From Banduia mediterranea (GTDB taxonomy: Bacteria > Pseudomonadota > Gammaproteobacteria > Nevskiales > Nevskiaceae), in NCBI RefSeq assembly GCF_031846245.1, contig NZ_JAVRIC010000009.1:1-64000 (forward strand): a DNA stretch of 64,000 nt, read 5' to 3'. How positions within the stretch are numbered: the first letter of the stretch is position 1; every line of letters starts with the position of its first letter. Made by a program: the position numbers and the translations under genes. This document shows, piece by piece, positions 1-10,389 of the stretch. The notes beneath the pieces were generated by a model that saw nothing but the letters and a program-made list of their open reading frames with translations, searched no databases and was not told the DNA's origin.

Positions 1-1906
<1,906 letters not shown>

Positions 1907-1960
1907 ATGTCTGCTCCCTACTGCATGAAGGACCGCCCGCCCCTGCGCGCGGTTGGAGGT

Positions 1961-2632
1961 TCAACGGCGCGCGGACAGTGCCTCGATTACGCGCTGCGAA
2001 TGGCTGACCCAGCCGAAGATGCCGCTTTGCGCCGAAATCATGTCCAAGCCCAGACGCTGGAAGTCCGGAAAGTACGAACCGACGCAGTCCTCCAGCACCA
2101 GGCAGTCGTAACCGCGGTCATTGGCCTCGCGCACGGTGGTGTTGACGCAGACCTCGGTGGTGACCCCGGTCACGATCAGCTGATGGATGTCGCGATGCTG
2201 GAGGATGGCGTGCAGGTCGGTGGACCAGAACGCGCCTTTCCCGGGCTTGTCGATCACCGGCTCACCCGCCACCGGATACAGTTCCGGGATGATGTCGTGG
2301 CCGGCCTCGCCTCGGATCAGGATTCGGCCCATCGGCCCCGCATCGCCGATGCGGGTGTCACCGTGACCCCGGCGCCATTTGGCCGGCGGCAGGTCGGAAA
2401 GGTCGGATCGATGGCCTTCGCGCGTGTGCATCACCAGCCGGCCCGCCGCGCGCCAGGCGGCCAGCAGGTTCCGGTTGGGCTCGATGGTTCGGCGCAGTTG
2501 CGACACATCATTGCCGAGCATTTCGCCAAAGCCGCCGGGCTCCAGAAAATCGCGCTGCATGTCGATGATCAGCAGACCGCAATGCTCCGGGTCCAGTTCG
2601 AACGGATAAGGTGTCGCGTCGATTGTCAGCAT
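1961..2632 (-). CDS. Isochorismatase-family cysteine hydrolase, biuret-hydrolase-like (copy 1)
   Basis: This 223-residue protein has the cysteine-hydrolase triad Asp24 ([10 protein letters not shown]), Lys129 ([10 protein letters not shown]) and Cys162 ([11 protein letters not shown]). Biuret amidohydrolase (BiuH) has the same Asp-Lys-Cys arrangement and cleaves biuret to allophanate and ammonia. The motif THTREGH-type segment [15 protein letters not shown] is shared with the second copy at 5299-5985. The ATG at 2632 is preferred over upstream starts because AAGGGGG lies 4 bases before it. The gene lies between the outer-membrane protein and the permease. Nothing separates a biuret substrate from other small ureido amides, so the function is inferred from the allophanate hydrolase in the same cluster. 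Confidence 0.85.
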   Translation of the reverse strand: MLTIDATPYPFELDPEHCGLLIIDMQRDFLEPGGFGEMLGNDVSQLRRTIEPNRNLLAAWRAAGRLVMHTREGHRSDLSDLPPAKWRRGHGDTRIGDAGPMGRILIRGEAGHDIIPELYPVAGEPVIDKPGKGAFWSTDLHAILQHRDIHQLIVTGVTTEVCVNTTVREANDRGYDCLVLEDCVGSYFPDFQRLGLDMISAQSGIFGWVSHSQRVIEALSARR

Positions 2633-2685
2633 GCCGCCCCCTTGCAGATTGCCTGCCATTGCGCCGTGCTCACCAGGCACACCGA

Positions 2686-3564
2686 TCAGAACCCGAAACC
2701 GAAGCCGGTGAACACATTGACCACATCGTCGTGGCCGCCCTCGTGGCCCGTCGTCAAGGAGTTCGCGTCGACCAGGCTGTCGTTGATCAGGTAGTAGTAC
2801 TGCACGCCGCCATAGAGGTACCAACTGCCGAACTGCGGCGGCACGAAGCCGGCCGGCGTCTTCAGCGTGATTCCGGTACTGACCACACCGAAGTTGCTGC
2901 CGTCAGTCGAGAAGAATTCCTCGCTGGTTCCGCCGCTCCAGTAGTCCTCGGGGCCGACCGTGATCCAGGTCGGCAGCGTGATCGTCAGCGCACCGCCGGC
3001 TGGTTTGAATGTCGGCGTCACACCCAATTCCACATCAAAGGTATTGCCACGCTTGCCGAGTACCACCGTGGAATCGCCATCGACCGCCCAGAACAGCTTG
3101 GCGTAGGGCTGAAACGAAAACGGACCACCGGCGCTATCGTCGTAGTTGGCCGTGAACTCGATGTTCTGTTCGGTCTTGAACGCCCCGGGCGGACTCAGGA
3201 AGACGACGTAGCTCGCGCCGAGCTTGAGCTTGTCGCTGGGTGAATAGTTGAAGCCAACGAAGTAGTCGAATTCGTTCCAGGCGCCGACCGTGTCCGAGGA
3301 CACCGCCGGATCGTGATTGATGTCGGTCCAGATGCCGACGACCACCGAAGTCTTGGCGCTGCTCAGAAACACCAAGCCGCCCAGAATCTGGCTGGTCACA
3401 CCCTCGTCGGTCACCAGCAGCCCGCGTGGCGTGATGTAGTTCGGCTTGACCGAATAGTCACCGAAGCCATGGATCGCCGAGCCCGGCGCCGCGTCCGCCC
3501 AGGCCTGTGACACCACCAGCGACAGCGCCACGGTCAAACATGCAGTCCCCAGCCAATTCTTCAT
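2686..3564 (-). CDS. Exported outer-membrane beta-barrel (porin-like) protein
   Basis: The 292-residue product starts with a clear signal peptide ([18 protein letters not shown], cleavage near AWA-DAAP). The rest consists of alternating hydrophobic/polar strands rich in Tyr, Gly and Thr and ends in the aromatic outer-membrane signature FTGFGFGF, as expected for a barrel assembled by the Bam complex. The start at 3564 has AGGGA upstream; the longer frame to 3600 is less likely. It is the first gene of a unit with the hydrolase and permease, so it probably lets the substrate cross the outer membrane. A GntR-type palindrome lies 78-89 bases upstream. I cannot place it in a named porin family. 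Confidence 0.75.
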   Translation of the reverse strand: MKNWLGTACLTVALSLVVSQAWADAAPGSAIHGFGDYSVKPNYITPRGLLVTDEGVTSQILGGLVFLSSAKTSVVVGIWTDINHDPAVSSDTVGAWNEFDYFVGFNYSPSDKLKLGASYVVFLSPPGAFKTEQNIEFTANYDDSAGGPFSFQPYAKLFWAVDGDSTVVLGKRGNTFDVELGVTPTFKPAGGALTITLPTWITVGPEDYWSGGTSEEFFSTDGSNFGVVSTGITLKTPAGFVPPQFGSWYLYGGVQYYYLINDSLVDANSLTTGHEGGHDDVVNVFTGFGFGF

Positions 3565-3641
3565 CGTGATTTCCCTGATTGCTTGCATCGAATGCGCCAC
3601 CGGCTATCGAGCTACCGGCACCGGATCTGAACTTATCCAAA

Positions 3642-3653
3642 CTTGCATACAAG
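3642..3653. promoter_or_regulatory. Putative GntR operator (CTTGCATACAAG)
   Basis: This 12-bp near-palindrome differs at one base from the perfect palindrome at 7911-7922. It lies upstream of the porin-like gene that heads the second minus-strand unit. FCD-type GntR regulators commonly bind palindromes of the TTGTATACAA kind, and a GntR-FCD gene is in the same cluster (3972-4667). Binding by that regulator is inference. Confidence 0.6.
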
Positions 3654-3971
3654 ATGGGATACGCAATGCCTGTGCCAGTCTTTCGGCCACGAATCACGCC
3701 CGGGAGCCGCCGCGCAATATTGCGTTAGCGGGCACGGATCAGGGATTATTTTATTTTGAATTCAGCTTGTTAGGCATCCCACGATGCGCGCCGAGGGCGC
3801 CGGTTCTATGCCGCGCGCTAACTCCGCTTTGCCGCGCATGCACCAGCCTGGCTCGGCATCGGGGGCGCAGGCCGATCCAAGGGTGTGCAGAATCCGGCAG
3901 GAAGGTCCGATGCCCTGTCTTGAACGTGATGGAGAAAGCGCGCCGAATCGGCCGCGTCGGGCGAGACGCTG
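3654..3971. other. Intergenic, no gene recognised
   Basis: This stretch between the regulator gene and the operator holds only short frames without family features. It contains an AT-richer patch near 3745-3775 compared with its surroundings, which could host the promoter of the porin unit, but no convincing -35/-10 pair stands out. Confidence 0.4.
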
Positions 3972-4667
3972 TCAGCCCACCCCGGCGCCGGCGATCGCCT
4001 CGCGTGCCTGATGCAGCATGTGCAGGGTGATCTTGCGAACCTCGTTCTTGCTCTGCGTGACATGCGAGCGCAGCAGGATTGTCGCTTCCGTCGACTGGCG
4101 CTTGAGGATCAGACGCAGAATCTTGGCGTGCTCGTCGTAGGTGGCCTCGATGCGATTGGACTTGAGAAAGTCCAGCCGGCGGATGATGCGAATTTTCTCG
4201 GTGAGATCTTCATGTACGCGCGCGATTTCGCGATTCCCGGCGGCACGGACCAGGGTGGAGTGGAAGGCCTCATCGAGCGCGGCGATCAGGCGCGCTTCGG
4301 TGACACGCTGGTCCTTGGCAACCAGCCACTGACGCTTGAGCACGTCCAGATCCGGCGGCGGGTCCATCTGGCACAGACGTTCGACCGAAGCGATCTCGAT
4401 CATGATGCGCAGGTCGTAAAGCTCATCGAAACGCGGAAAGTCGAACGGCGAAACGCTCCAGCCGCTACGAAAGCCGACCTCCAGATACCCCTCGCGCTGC
4501 AGTCGATACAAGGCATCGCGGACCGGCGTGCGCGACACGCCGTGCTGTTCCGCGAGTTCGTTTTCGGTAAAGCGATCGCCCGGCAGCAGCTCGAAATCGA
4601 AAATCGCCTGCTTGACCTTCGAATACACCTGCTCGGCGAGCGGGTTGGTCTGCTTCGGCTTCGGCAT
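3972..4667 (-). CDS. GntR family transcriptional regulator, FCD subfamily
   Basis: This 231-residue protein has an N-terminal winged helix-turn-helix (about residues 8-75, with GDRFTENELAEQHGVSRTPV as the recognition region). The C-terminal all-helical FCD domain carries the usual metal/ligand residues (Asp of LDEAFH, His of DEHAKIL, His of RSHV). It probably represses the cluster and releases DNA on binding a pathway intermediate. It is the last gene of the unit atzF-hydrolase-atzH-gntR, which would make it autoregulated through the operator at 7911. The effector is unknown. ATG at 4667 gives the standard length for this family. Confidence 0.9.
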   Translation of the reverse strand: MPKPKQTNPLAEQVYSKVKQAIFDFELLPGDRFTENELAEQHGVSRTPVRDALYRLQREGYLEVGFRSGWSVSPFDFPRFDELYDLRIMIEIASVERLCQMDPPPDLDVLKRQWLVAKDQRVTEARLIAALDEAFHSTLVRAAGNREIARVHEDLTEKIRIIRRLDFLKSNRIEATYDEHAKILRLILKRQSTEATILLRSHVTQSKNEVRKITLHMLHQAREAIAGAGVG

Positions 4668-4760
4668 GACGGGGCGTGGGCGTAAGGGTCGTGTTCAAGT
4701 TGGCAGGCGCAGCGCGCGCGGAACCCGCAGGTTCATCGCTGGCGGCGGCGAGGTTCGAGC

Positions 4761-5189
4761 TTAGGGCCTCTCGCCCGGCGGCGCCACGTGCGCGGCGTCG
4801 ATCAAGCTCACATGCGCCGCGACGATGCGCCAACCCTGCGCAAAGCGAATCCAGGTCTGGGTCTGGCGACCGATCACAGCCGGCGTCGGCGTACTGAACT
4901 CGGTACTCGCGGCCCCCGCGTCGCAACCAAAGGTGGTGATCACCGTGCGCAGCAAACGGCGGCGCCGGTCCACCGGCGTGGCGCCGAGCCGGTAGGCGCT
5001 CAGCGCAGCATGGCCGTGGCTGTGCTCGGTGATGCCGTAGCGCAGCACCTGCTCATCGCACCAGAAGAAGTCATTGAGCGCCACGACGTCGTTGGCCAGC
5101 AGGGCCGCCTCGTAGCGTTCGAACACCTGTTCAAGTTCCGCCAGGGTGGCAGGATCGTTCACCGTCAAAACAGCGTCCTTGGCCGGCAT
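4761..5189 (-). CDS. AtzH/HpxZ-like protein (NTF2/SnoaL fold, DUF3225)
   Basis: This small 142-residue protein has the cone-shaped NTF2-like pattern, including LEQVFERYEAALLANDVVAL near the N-terminus, FFWCDEQVLRYGITEHSHG, and a C-terminal strand region TWIRFAQGWRIVAAHVS. Length and motifs match AtzH/HpxZ proteins, which accompany amidases in s-triazine and purine-derived ureide pathways. AtzH itself has been described as a decarboxylase acting on dicarboxyurea to give allophanate. Here it lies between the second hydrolase and the regulator. No AtzE or AtzG is present, so its substrate here may differ. The start is the first ATG and has a weak ribosome binding site; a GTG 24 bases inside is an alternative. 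Confidence 0.8.
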   Translation of the reverse strand: MPAKDAVLTVNDPATLAELEQVFERYEAALLANDVVALNDFFWCDEQVLRYGITEHSHGHAALSAYRLGATPVDRRRRLLRTVITTFGCDAGAASTEFSTPTPAVIGRQTQTWIRFAQGWRIVAAHVSLIDAAHVAPPGERP

Positions 5190-5196
5190 GCGGCGT

Positions 5197-5220
5197 ATCG
5201 GGCTTTCGCGAAGGCCCGAT
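5197..5220. repeat. 24-bp palindrome between the second hydrolase and the AtzH-like gene
   Basis: An inverted repeat (ATCGGGC-TTTCGCGAA-GGCCCGAT, nearly perfect) ends 8 bases upstream of the AtzH-like start. In the minus-strand transcript it would fold into a GC-rich hairpin covering the region where a ribosome binding site is expected. There is no U-tract, so it is not a standard terminator. Confidence 0.45.
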
Positions 5221-5298
5221 TATTGCCGCCCTGGCCGGCAAAGGCACGTCGGCCGTGCGCGATATCAAATGCGCCGGAACTGGACGGCCGCCGCCACA

Positions 5299-5985
5299 TC
5301 AGGCCGACAGGCTTTCGAGCACCGCAGCCGAATCCGCCACCGCACCGAACACCCCACCCTGCATCTTGACCATGTTCAAGGCGGCCAGGTGATTGCCATG
5401 GTCGGTGGCGCCGCAGCAATCCTCGACCAGCAGGCATTCGAAGCCGCGGTCGTTGCCTTCGCGCATGGTGGTGTGCACGCAGACGTCGGTGGTTATTCCG
5501 GTCAAAAGCAGATTGGCGATACCGCGCGTGCGCAGGATCAGTTCCAGATCGGTGGCACAGAACGAGCCTTTGCCCGGCTTGTCGATCACGATTTCTCCGG
5601 GCGCGGGCGCCAGCTCCGGAATAATGTCCCAGCCCGGCTCGCCGCGCACCAGGATCTTGCCGCAAGGGCCGGGATCGCCGATGCCGGCGCCGATCTGGCG
5701 CGAACGCCAGCGCTTATTGGCCGGCAGGTCCGACAGGTCCGGGCGATGACCTTCGCGCGTGTGAATCACCCAAAAGCCCAGCTCCCGCGCGCGCGCCAGC
5801 AGCCCCTGAATCGGTCCGATCGGCGCGCGCGTAAGGCTCAGGTCATAGCCCATCTTGTCGACGTAGCCACCCGGCCCGCAGAAATCGGTCTGCATATCGA
5901 TGATCACCAGCGCCGTGTCCGCGGGCGTGAATTCACCGTTGTACGGCCAGGCATAGGGCTGCGCGGCGACAGTTCCGAACTTCAT
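5299..5985 (-). CDS. Isochorismatase-family cysteine hydrolase, biuret-hydrolase-like (copy 2)
   Basis: This 228-residue paralogue of the gene at 1961-2632 has the catalytic triad Asp30 ([11 protein letters not shown]), Lys136 ([11 protein letters not shown]) and Cys169 ([19 protein letters not shown]). The stretch [16 protein letters not shown] and the [12 protein letters not shown] segment closely resemble biuret hydrolases. Amide cleavage would give a product for the allophanate hydrolase encoded immediately upstream. A strong AGGAG lies 8 bases before the ATG at 5985, which fixes the start against the longer frame to 6096. Its specificity relative to copy 1 is unknown; the two may act on successive or different amides. 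Confidence 0.87.
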   Translation of the reverse strand: MKFGTVAAQPYAWPYNGEFTPADTALVIIDMQTDFCGPGGYVDKMGYDLSLTRAPIGPIQGLLARARELGFWVIHTREGHRPDLSDLPANKRWRSRQIGAGIGDPGPCGKILVRGEPGWDIIPELAPAPGEIVIDKPGKGSFCATDLELILRTRGIANLLLTGITTDVCVHTTMREGNDRGFECLLVEDCCGATDHGNHLAALNMVKMQGGVFGAVADSAAVLESLSA

Positions 5986-6061
5986 GACAATGCTCCTGAG
6001 GGGGCCATCCCCGAATGCGCCATCGACGACGCATCGCCGATGCCAGTTGTAATGGGTCGGC

Positions 6062-7906
6062 TCATGGCGCGGCCCCGGCGTCCGCCCGGTAGGCACGCCA
6101 GCCGCCGAAAGCCGAAATGTCCTCGGCGCCGTTCACCGCCAACGGCTCGCAGACGAAGCCCTTGAGCCAGCCGCCGTCCTCCAGCTCCAGCGTGCCGATC
6201 GCCAGCGGCGAGCCCACCCAGGCGATGAAACGCCCCAGTTGCGCCGCAGGCAGGCGCCAGACTTCCACCTCGATCGCGGCGCCGCCATCTTCGCAGCGCA
6301 CCAGACCCGGCTTGGGCTGCGCGGTATTGGCCAGCGCATATAGTCGGTAGTGCGGCGCCGTGCGGCAGCTTCGAACCCGGCGCGCCCCGCATTCGAGCAA
6401 TTGCCAGTTCAGTGGCTGCCCCAACAGATGCGCCCCGACCACGACCAGATCGAGGCTCGCCTGCGGCATCGGCAGTGGCTCGAACGCAAGGCTGCCCACC
6501 GCCGAGCGCGGCGCGCCGCCGGCCAGCGCCTCGGCCAGTACCTGCGCCATGGCCGCAAGACGGTGATCGCTGCCCGCCGGCGCCAGCAGCGTAACGCCGA
6601 ACGGCAGACCGTCGCCGCGCCGCGCGGCGGGGATCGCGATCGCCGCCAGGTCGAGGAGGTTGGCAAAATTGGTGTAATGGCCAAGGCGCGCATTGATCGC
6701 GATCGGCTCGTTCAGCACCTCGACAATCCGTGGATGCGTCGGCGCGGTGGGCACCAGCAGCGCGTCGACCGTTGCGAACAGTCGCGCCGCCGCCGCGCGA
6801 TGTTCGGCCAGCCGGTATTCACCAAGGAAGGCGTCGACCGCACTGTGGCCGTCGGCCGCCGCGATGATGCTGCGAACCGAAGGTTCGATGTCCGCCGCAT
6901 GCACATCGAAGAAATCGCCCAAGGCGGCGCGGCGCTCAGCCACCCAGGGGCCCTGATACAAGAGCTGCGCGGCGGCGAACACCGCCTCCGTTTCCACGGT
7001 CTGCAGCTGCACGAATGGCAGCTGCGCCAGGCTCTCGCATGCAGCCTCGAAGGCCGCCTGTGACTGTACATCGCCGTAGAACTCGCAATACTGCGGCACG
7101 GCAATGCGAAACGCGCGGCTGCAAGGCGGCACGGCAAACGGTATCCGAGAATAGGAATCCTGAGCATCCTCGCCAGCCAGCACGCCCAGAACATGCCAGG
7201 CGTCCACCACGTCGCCGGCAAACACCGAAATGCAGTCCAGCGTGCGGCAAGCCGGCGACAGGCCATGGGTGCTGACCAGGCCGCGGCTCGGCTTGAGCCC
7301 GACGATGCCGTTGAAGCCCGCCGGCACCCGGCCGGAACCCGCGGTGTCCGTGCCCAAGGCGAAGGCCACCAGACCCTGCGCCACCGCCACCGCCGAACCA
7401 GAACTGGAGCCGCCGGCTATGCGCTCCGGAAACTCCGGGTGGTGCACCACGCCGTAGGGCGAGCGCGTGCCGACCAAGCCGGTCGCGAACTGGTCGAGGT
7501 TGGTCTTGCCGACCAGCATCGCCCCCGCCGCCTCCAGCCGCGCCACCGCCGTCGCGTCGCACTGGGGGGTGTAGGCGAACGCCGCACAGGCCGCCGTGGT
7601 CGGCAGGCTCGCGACATCGATATTGTCCTTGACCGCATAGGGCACACCGAGCAGCGGGAACCGCTCCAGCGCTTCGGCACCATACCGCGCCAGCCAGGCG
7701 TCGCACTCGGCGGCGCGCGCCAGCAGCGCCGATTCCGCCACGCGCGTGATCCACAGCGGGTTGTCGTCCGCCGCGGCCAAGCGCCGCAGTACCTCCCGCG
7801 CGCAGTCGACGATCGTGACGTGGCCGTCAAGGTAGTCCCGATGCAAGCGCGCGACCGACAATCGCGGCGTCGAAAACGGGGAGGAACTGGCCTGGGACGG
7901 ATTCAC
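6062..7906 (-). CDS. atzF: Allophanate hydrolase (amidase plus C-terminal domain)
   Basis: This 614-residue protein (with the GTG start) is an amidase-signature enzyme. Lys93 (VKDNIDV), Ser167 ([12 protein letters not shown]) and Ser191 ([12 protein letters not shown]) form the Ser-cisSer-Lys triad. After about residue 470 comes the small C-terminal domain typical of AtzF and urea amidolyase (starting near [14 protein letters not shown]). AtzF converts allophanate to CO2 and two ammonia. It heads the unit atzF-hydrolase-AtzH-like-GntR. The GTG at 7906 lies only 4 bases after the palindrome 7911-7922 that probably overlaps the promoter, so the message may be nearly leaderless; the N-terminus nevertheless has the expected length for AtzF. 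Confidence 0.9.
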   Translation of the reverse strand: MNPSQASSSPFSTPRLSVARLHRDYLDGHVTIVDCAREVLRRLAAADDNPLWITRVAESALLARAAECDAWLARYGAEALERFPLLGVPYAVKDNIDVASLPTTAACAAFAYTPQCDATAVARLEAAGAMLVGKTNLDQFATGLVGTRSPYGVVHHPEFPERIAGGSSSGSAVAVAQGLVAFALGTDTAGSGRVPAGFNGIVGLKPSRGLVSTHGLSPACRTLDCISVFAGDVVDAWHVLGVLAGEDAQDSYSRIPFAVPPCSRAFRIAVPQYCEFYGDVQSQAAFEAACESLAQLPFVQLQTVETEAVFAAAQLLYQGPWVAERRAALGDFFDVHAADIEPSVRSIIAAADGHSAVDAFLGEYRLAEHRAAAARLFATVDALLVPTAPTHPRIVEVLNEPIAINARLGHYTNFANLLDLAAIAIPAARRGDGLPFGVTLLAPAGSDHRLAAMAQVLAEALAGGAPRSAVGSLAFEPLPMPQASLDLVVVGAHLLGQPLNWQLLECGARRVRSCRTAPHYRLYALANTAQPKPGLVRCEDGGAAIEVEVWRLPAAQLGRFIAWVGSPLAIGTLELEDGGWLKGFVCEPLAVNGAEDISAFGGWRAYRADAGAAP

Positions 7907-7910
7907 ACTT

Positions 7911-7922
7911 CTTGTATACAAG
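7911..7922. promoter_or_regulatory. GntR operator (perfect palindrome CTTGTATACAAG)
   Basis: This perfect 12-bp palindrome is centred on TATA immediately upstream of the allophanate hydrolase start. On the minus strand a -35-like TTGTCA lies 18 bases before TATACA within it, so a bound repressor would cover the -10 element. A one-mismatch copy is at 3642-3653. Confidence 0.7.
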
Positions 7923-8201
7923 ATTGAATCCGTAATTGACAAGTCCGGCCGGCGAAACGGTGCCTGGCCCAGAAGTCCGAAAACTGTCGCCCCGCCGTCT
8001 GTTCCTAGTCCTTTACTCCGACTCGCGGGTACGGCACGCGACGCCAAGGTCACCTAACTTGAGCGTGCATTTGCTGAAAGCGGCTCCTGCTCGGTTTTTC
8101 CCTTCGTTTTAGATGACCTTGTGTGGAGAAACGATGCTCAATTTGGCTTCGGCGCAGCGCATACGAACGCTCGCCGTCAACGCATATGAATGCCCGCGAC
8201 C

Positions 8202-8233
8202 AAAAGAAAAAGCCCCGCACAATGGCGAGGCTC
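8202..8233 (-). terminator. Rho-independent terminator of tRNA-Val
   Basis: On the minus strand, AGCCTCGC, a short loop and GCGGGGCT form a stem, and the transcript then runs into TTTTTCTTTT. It lies about 70 bases after the tRNA 3' end. The stretch between it and the atzF operator contains no convincing gene. Confidence 0.75.
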
Positions 8234-8303
8234 TTAGAAGGAATTCCCGGAAAATACCCGGACTTTTCCCGGAACACTTACGATGCCTTGTAAGTTATTG
8301 ATT

Positions 8304-8380
8304 TGGTAGGCGCGATTGGACTCGAACCAACGACCCCCACCATGTCAAGGTGGTGCTCTAACCAGCTGAGCTACGCGCCT
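8304..8380 (-). tRNA. tRNA-Val (anticodon GAC)
   Basis: The 77-nt minus-strand cloverleaf has acceptor AGGCGCG paired with CGCGCCT, a D arm GCTCAGCTGGTTAGAGC, an anticodon arm ACCACCTTGACATGGTGG with anticodon GAC, and a T arm with GGTTCGAGTCC. The CCA end is encoded (TGG at 8304-8306 on the plus strand). A terminator follows. Confidence 0.97.
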
Positions 8381-8620
8381 GCTGTTTCGCAGGGGCGGCA
8401 CTTTAAATGAGCGGCGGTGCGCTTGCAATCCTTTTGTTGCCGGTGTCCATGTCGGTTTCCGTGGGCATCGGTATCGATTTTGCCTGTCGGAACCGTGCAG
8501 TGAGTCTGTGGCACTGCGGATCCGGACGGCGTCTTCACACCCATTTGTTCCGCTGGCAAGCGAGCGAAGCTGCTGAGAGGGGCAACGCTGCATGAGACTT
8601 CGATCGGCAACTTGAGGCGA

Positions 8621-8735
8621 CACGCACCCCCCGGGAACGGTAAAGTCCGGAGACGGCACCGCCGTAAGGAGAGAAAGCCTGGTGAGCCGGGCTGACCGCA
8701 GCTTCGGACGCGATCACGTTCGCGGGATATCCATT
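8621..8735 (+). ncRNA. Candidate structured 5' leader of the Mrp antiporter operon (possible riboswitch)
   Basis: Between tRNA-Val and mnhE the transcript can form several stacked hairpins. ACGGC/GCCGU pair around ACC (8652-8664), GCCUGG/CCGGGC pair around UGAG (about 8677-8692), and CGCGA/UCGCG pair around 8710-8725. Purine-rich single strands (GGUAAAGUCC, AAGGAGAGAAAGCC) lie between them. The order GGGAA, GGUAAAGUCC, AGAGAAAGCC, UUCGCGGG resembles a shortened cobalamin riboswitch core, but the B12-box part reads GGUGAGCC instead of GGAGACC. The genes downstream move Na+/H+, so a sodium-sensing or other class is equally possible. Not assigned. Confidence 0.4.
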
Positions 8736-8757
8736 GCGACCTAGGAACAAAGAACGC

Positions 8758-9231
8758 ATGAACCACGCGCTGTGGCTGGCTTTGGTGCTGGCCCTGTTCT
8801 GGCTCGGATTGTCCGGCCACTACACGCCGCTGCTGCTGGCATTCGGAGTGGCTTCGATCGCATTGGTGGGCTGGCTGGCCCACCGGATGGATATCGTCGA
8901 CTCGGAAGCGCAGCCGCTCCGACCGAGTCTGGCGGCGCCGCGTTACTGGCTGTGGCTCGCCGGCCAGATTCTGATTTCGGCCGTATCTGTCGCGAAGTGC
9001 GTCTGGACACTGCGCCTGCCGATTGATCCGGCCGTCGCCGAAATGAAGGCGGAAGGCCTGTCTCCCTTGCAGCAGGCCACCTACGCCAATTCGATCACGC
9101 TGACGCCGGGCACGCTGGCTCTGGCAATCCGCCGTGGTTCCATCGCCGTGCACGCGCTCAATCGGCGTGATCTGGAGGAGCTGCGCAAGGGTGCGATCGT
9201 GGCGCAGGTGCGCAAGCTGGAGGTCAACTGA
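8758..9231 (+). CDS. mnhE: Na+/H+ antiporter subunit E (MnhE/MrpE)
   Basis: This 157-residue membrane protein begins MNHALWLALVLALFWL and has the MrpE pattern: a two-helix N-terminus, a conserved middle AGQILISAVSVAKCVW, and the soluble C-terminal segment ANSITLTPGTLAL that is diagnostic of the family. It is the first gene of a ten-gene operon whose start and stop codons overlap throughout. The ATG at 8758 follows AGGAA; an upstream TTG at 8734 is less likely. MrpE is an accessory subunit needed for full antiport activity of the complex in the inner membrane. Confidence 0.93.
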   Translation: MNHALWLALVLALFWLGLSGHYTPLLLAFGVASIALVGWLAHRMDIVDSEAQPLRPSLAAPRYWLWLAGQILISAVSVAKCVWTLRLPIDPAVAEMKAEGLSPLQQATYANSITLTPGTLALAIRRGSIAVHALNRRDLEELRKGAIVAQVRKLEVN

Positions 9232-9509
9232 TGTTCGTCGCTGCGCTGCTGGCGGTGCTGGCGTCGATGGTTCTGGCGCTGACGCGAGCGCTGGTCGGGC
9301 CGACACTCTATGATCGGATTCTGGCAATCAATATCTTCGGCACGAAGACGGTGCTCCTCATCGCGGTGGCCGGCTTCGCCGCGGGGCGTCCCGATTTCCT
9401 CGATATCGCCCTGGTCTACGCGCTGATCAATTTTGTGGGAACGATTGCGGTGATGCGCTTGTCGCACTACGGCGACCTCGGGGCCGCGGACGAGGAGGGG
9501 GTGTTGTGA
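9231..9509 (+). CDS. mnhF: Na+/H+ antiporter subunit F (MnhF/MrpF)
   Basis: This 92-residue protein with three membrane helices shows the family pattern RALVGPTLYDRILAINIFG and a second conserved segment ALVYALINFVGTIAV. It overlaps mnhE by the last base of its stop (TGATG), so translation is coupled. It is a small subunit of the Mrp complex. Confidence 0.92.
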   Translation: MFVAALLAVLASMVLALTRALVGPTLYDRILAINIFGTKTVLLIAVAGFAAGRPDFLDIALVYALINFVGTIAVMRLSHYGDLGAADEEGVL

Positions 9510-9832
9510 GTCTTGAGGCGGCGCTGGACATTGCCAGTGGATGTTCCTTGCTTGTTGGAAGCCTTTTCGTGGTGTCGGGCGGTGTCGGTTTGCTGCGTAT
9601 GCCGGATTTCTTTTCACGCACCCACGCCGCCAGTCTCACCGATACCGCGGGTGCGGGTCTGATCCTGTTGGGACTGCTGTTTCAGGTGGATGATTTCGCA
9701 CAGGGCTTGCGACTTGCCTTGATTGCCCTGTTTCTGCTGTTTACCGGGCCGACAGCCACGCATGCGCTGGCCAGTGCGGCGCTGGGTGACGGTCTCAGTC
9801 CGTGGACGCGCAAATCCGGGAGTCGGCGATGA
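9506..9832 (+). CDS. mnhG: Na+/H+ antiporter subunit G (MnhG/MrpG)
   Basis: This 108-residue, three-helix protein contains the signature GGVGLLRMPDFFSRTHAASL and the C-terminal GPTATHALASAA of MrpG. It starts with GTG overlapping the mnhF stop (GTGA). The gene order E-F-G before the other subunits is as in group 2-like Mrp operons. Confidence 0.93.
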   Translation: MSLEAALDIASGCSLLVGSLFVVSGGVGLLRMPDFFSRTHAASLTDTAGAGLILLGLLFQVDDFAQGLRLALIALFLLFTGPTATHALASAALGDGLSPWTRKSGSRR

Positions 9833-10389
9833 GCGGATTCTTCTACGTCGACCTGATTCTGTTCGCGATTCTGACGGTCACCGCCATCACGATCGCCCAG
9901 CTACGACACCTGTATGCGGCGGCCATGCTGTCCGGTCTGTTCAGTCTGGTGTGCGCGTCGATCTTCGTGCTGCTCGACGCGGTTGACGTCGCGTTCACCG
10001 AAGCGGCTGTCGGGGCCGGTATCACGACGGTCCTGTTTCTCAGTGCCCTGGCGCTGACCAATGCGGGTGAACGCTTCACACCGCGCCGGCTCGGCCTGCC
10101 GGCGTTGATCGTGGTCACGATCACCGGCGCAACGCTTATCTACGCCTCGCAGGATCTGCCCGTTGTCGGCTCCCTGGATTCGCCGGTGCAGACGCACCCC
10201 CTGAAGTCGGTTTATCTGGAGGAATCGGTGCAGGAGACCGGGATTCCGAATGTGGTCACTACGGTGCTTGCGAGCTATCGCGGTTACGACACCATGGGCG
10301 AGGTTGCGGTGATTTTCACTGCCGGGATCGGTGTGCTGTTGCTGCTGGCGAGAACCCGCAAGCCTGGTTCGGAGGCCGGCAGCTCATGA
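9829..10389 (+). CDS. MrpA C-terminal-like subunit (DUF4040/MbhD-MbhE type)
   Basis: This 186-residue membrane protein corresponds to the part that in single-chain MrpA forms the C-terminal module. The N-terminal three helices with AQLRHLYAAAMLSGLFSL and DVAFTEAAVGAGITTVLFL match DUF4040/MbhD; Glu and Asp in DVAFTEA are the conserved membrane acids. The C-terminal part, ending in GYDTMGEVAVIFTAGIGVL, matches MbhE. It is encoded separately here, immediately before mnhB (ATGA overlap with both neighbours), as in operons where MrpA is split. Confidence 0.88.
   Translation: MSGFFYVDLILFAILTVTAITIAQLRHLYAAAMLSGLFSLVCASIFVLLDAVDVAFTEAAVGAGITTVLFLSALALTNAGERFTPRRLGLPALIVVTITGATLIYASQDLPVVGSLDSPVQTHPLKSVYLEESVQETGIPNVVTTVLASYRGYDTMGEVAVIFTAGIGVLLLLARTRKPGSEAGSS

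Noticed and set aside
8050-8277. 75-codon minus-strand frame next to tRNA-Val
   Set aside because: It contains the tRNA terminator and has no protein features.
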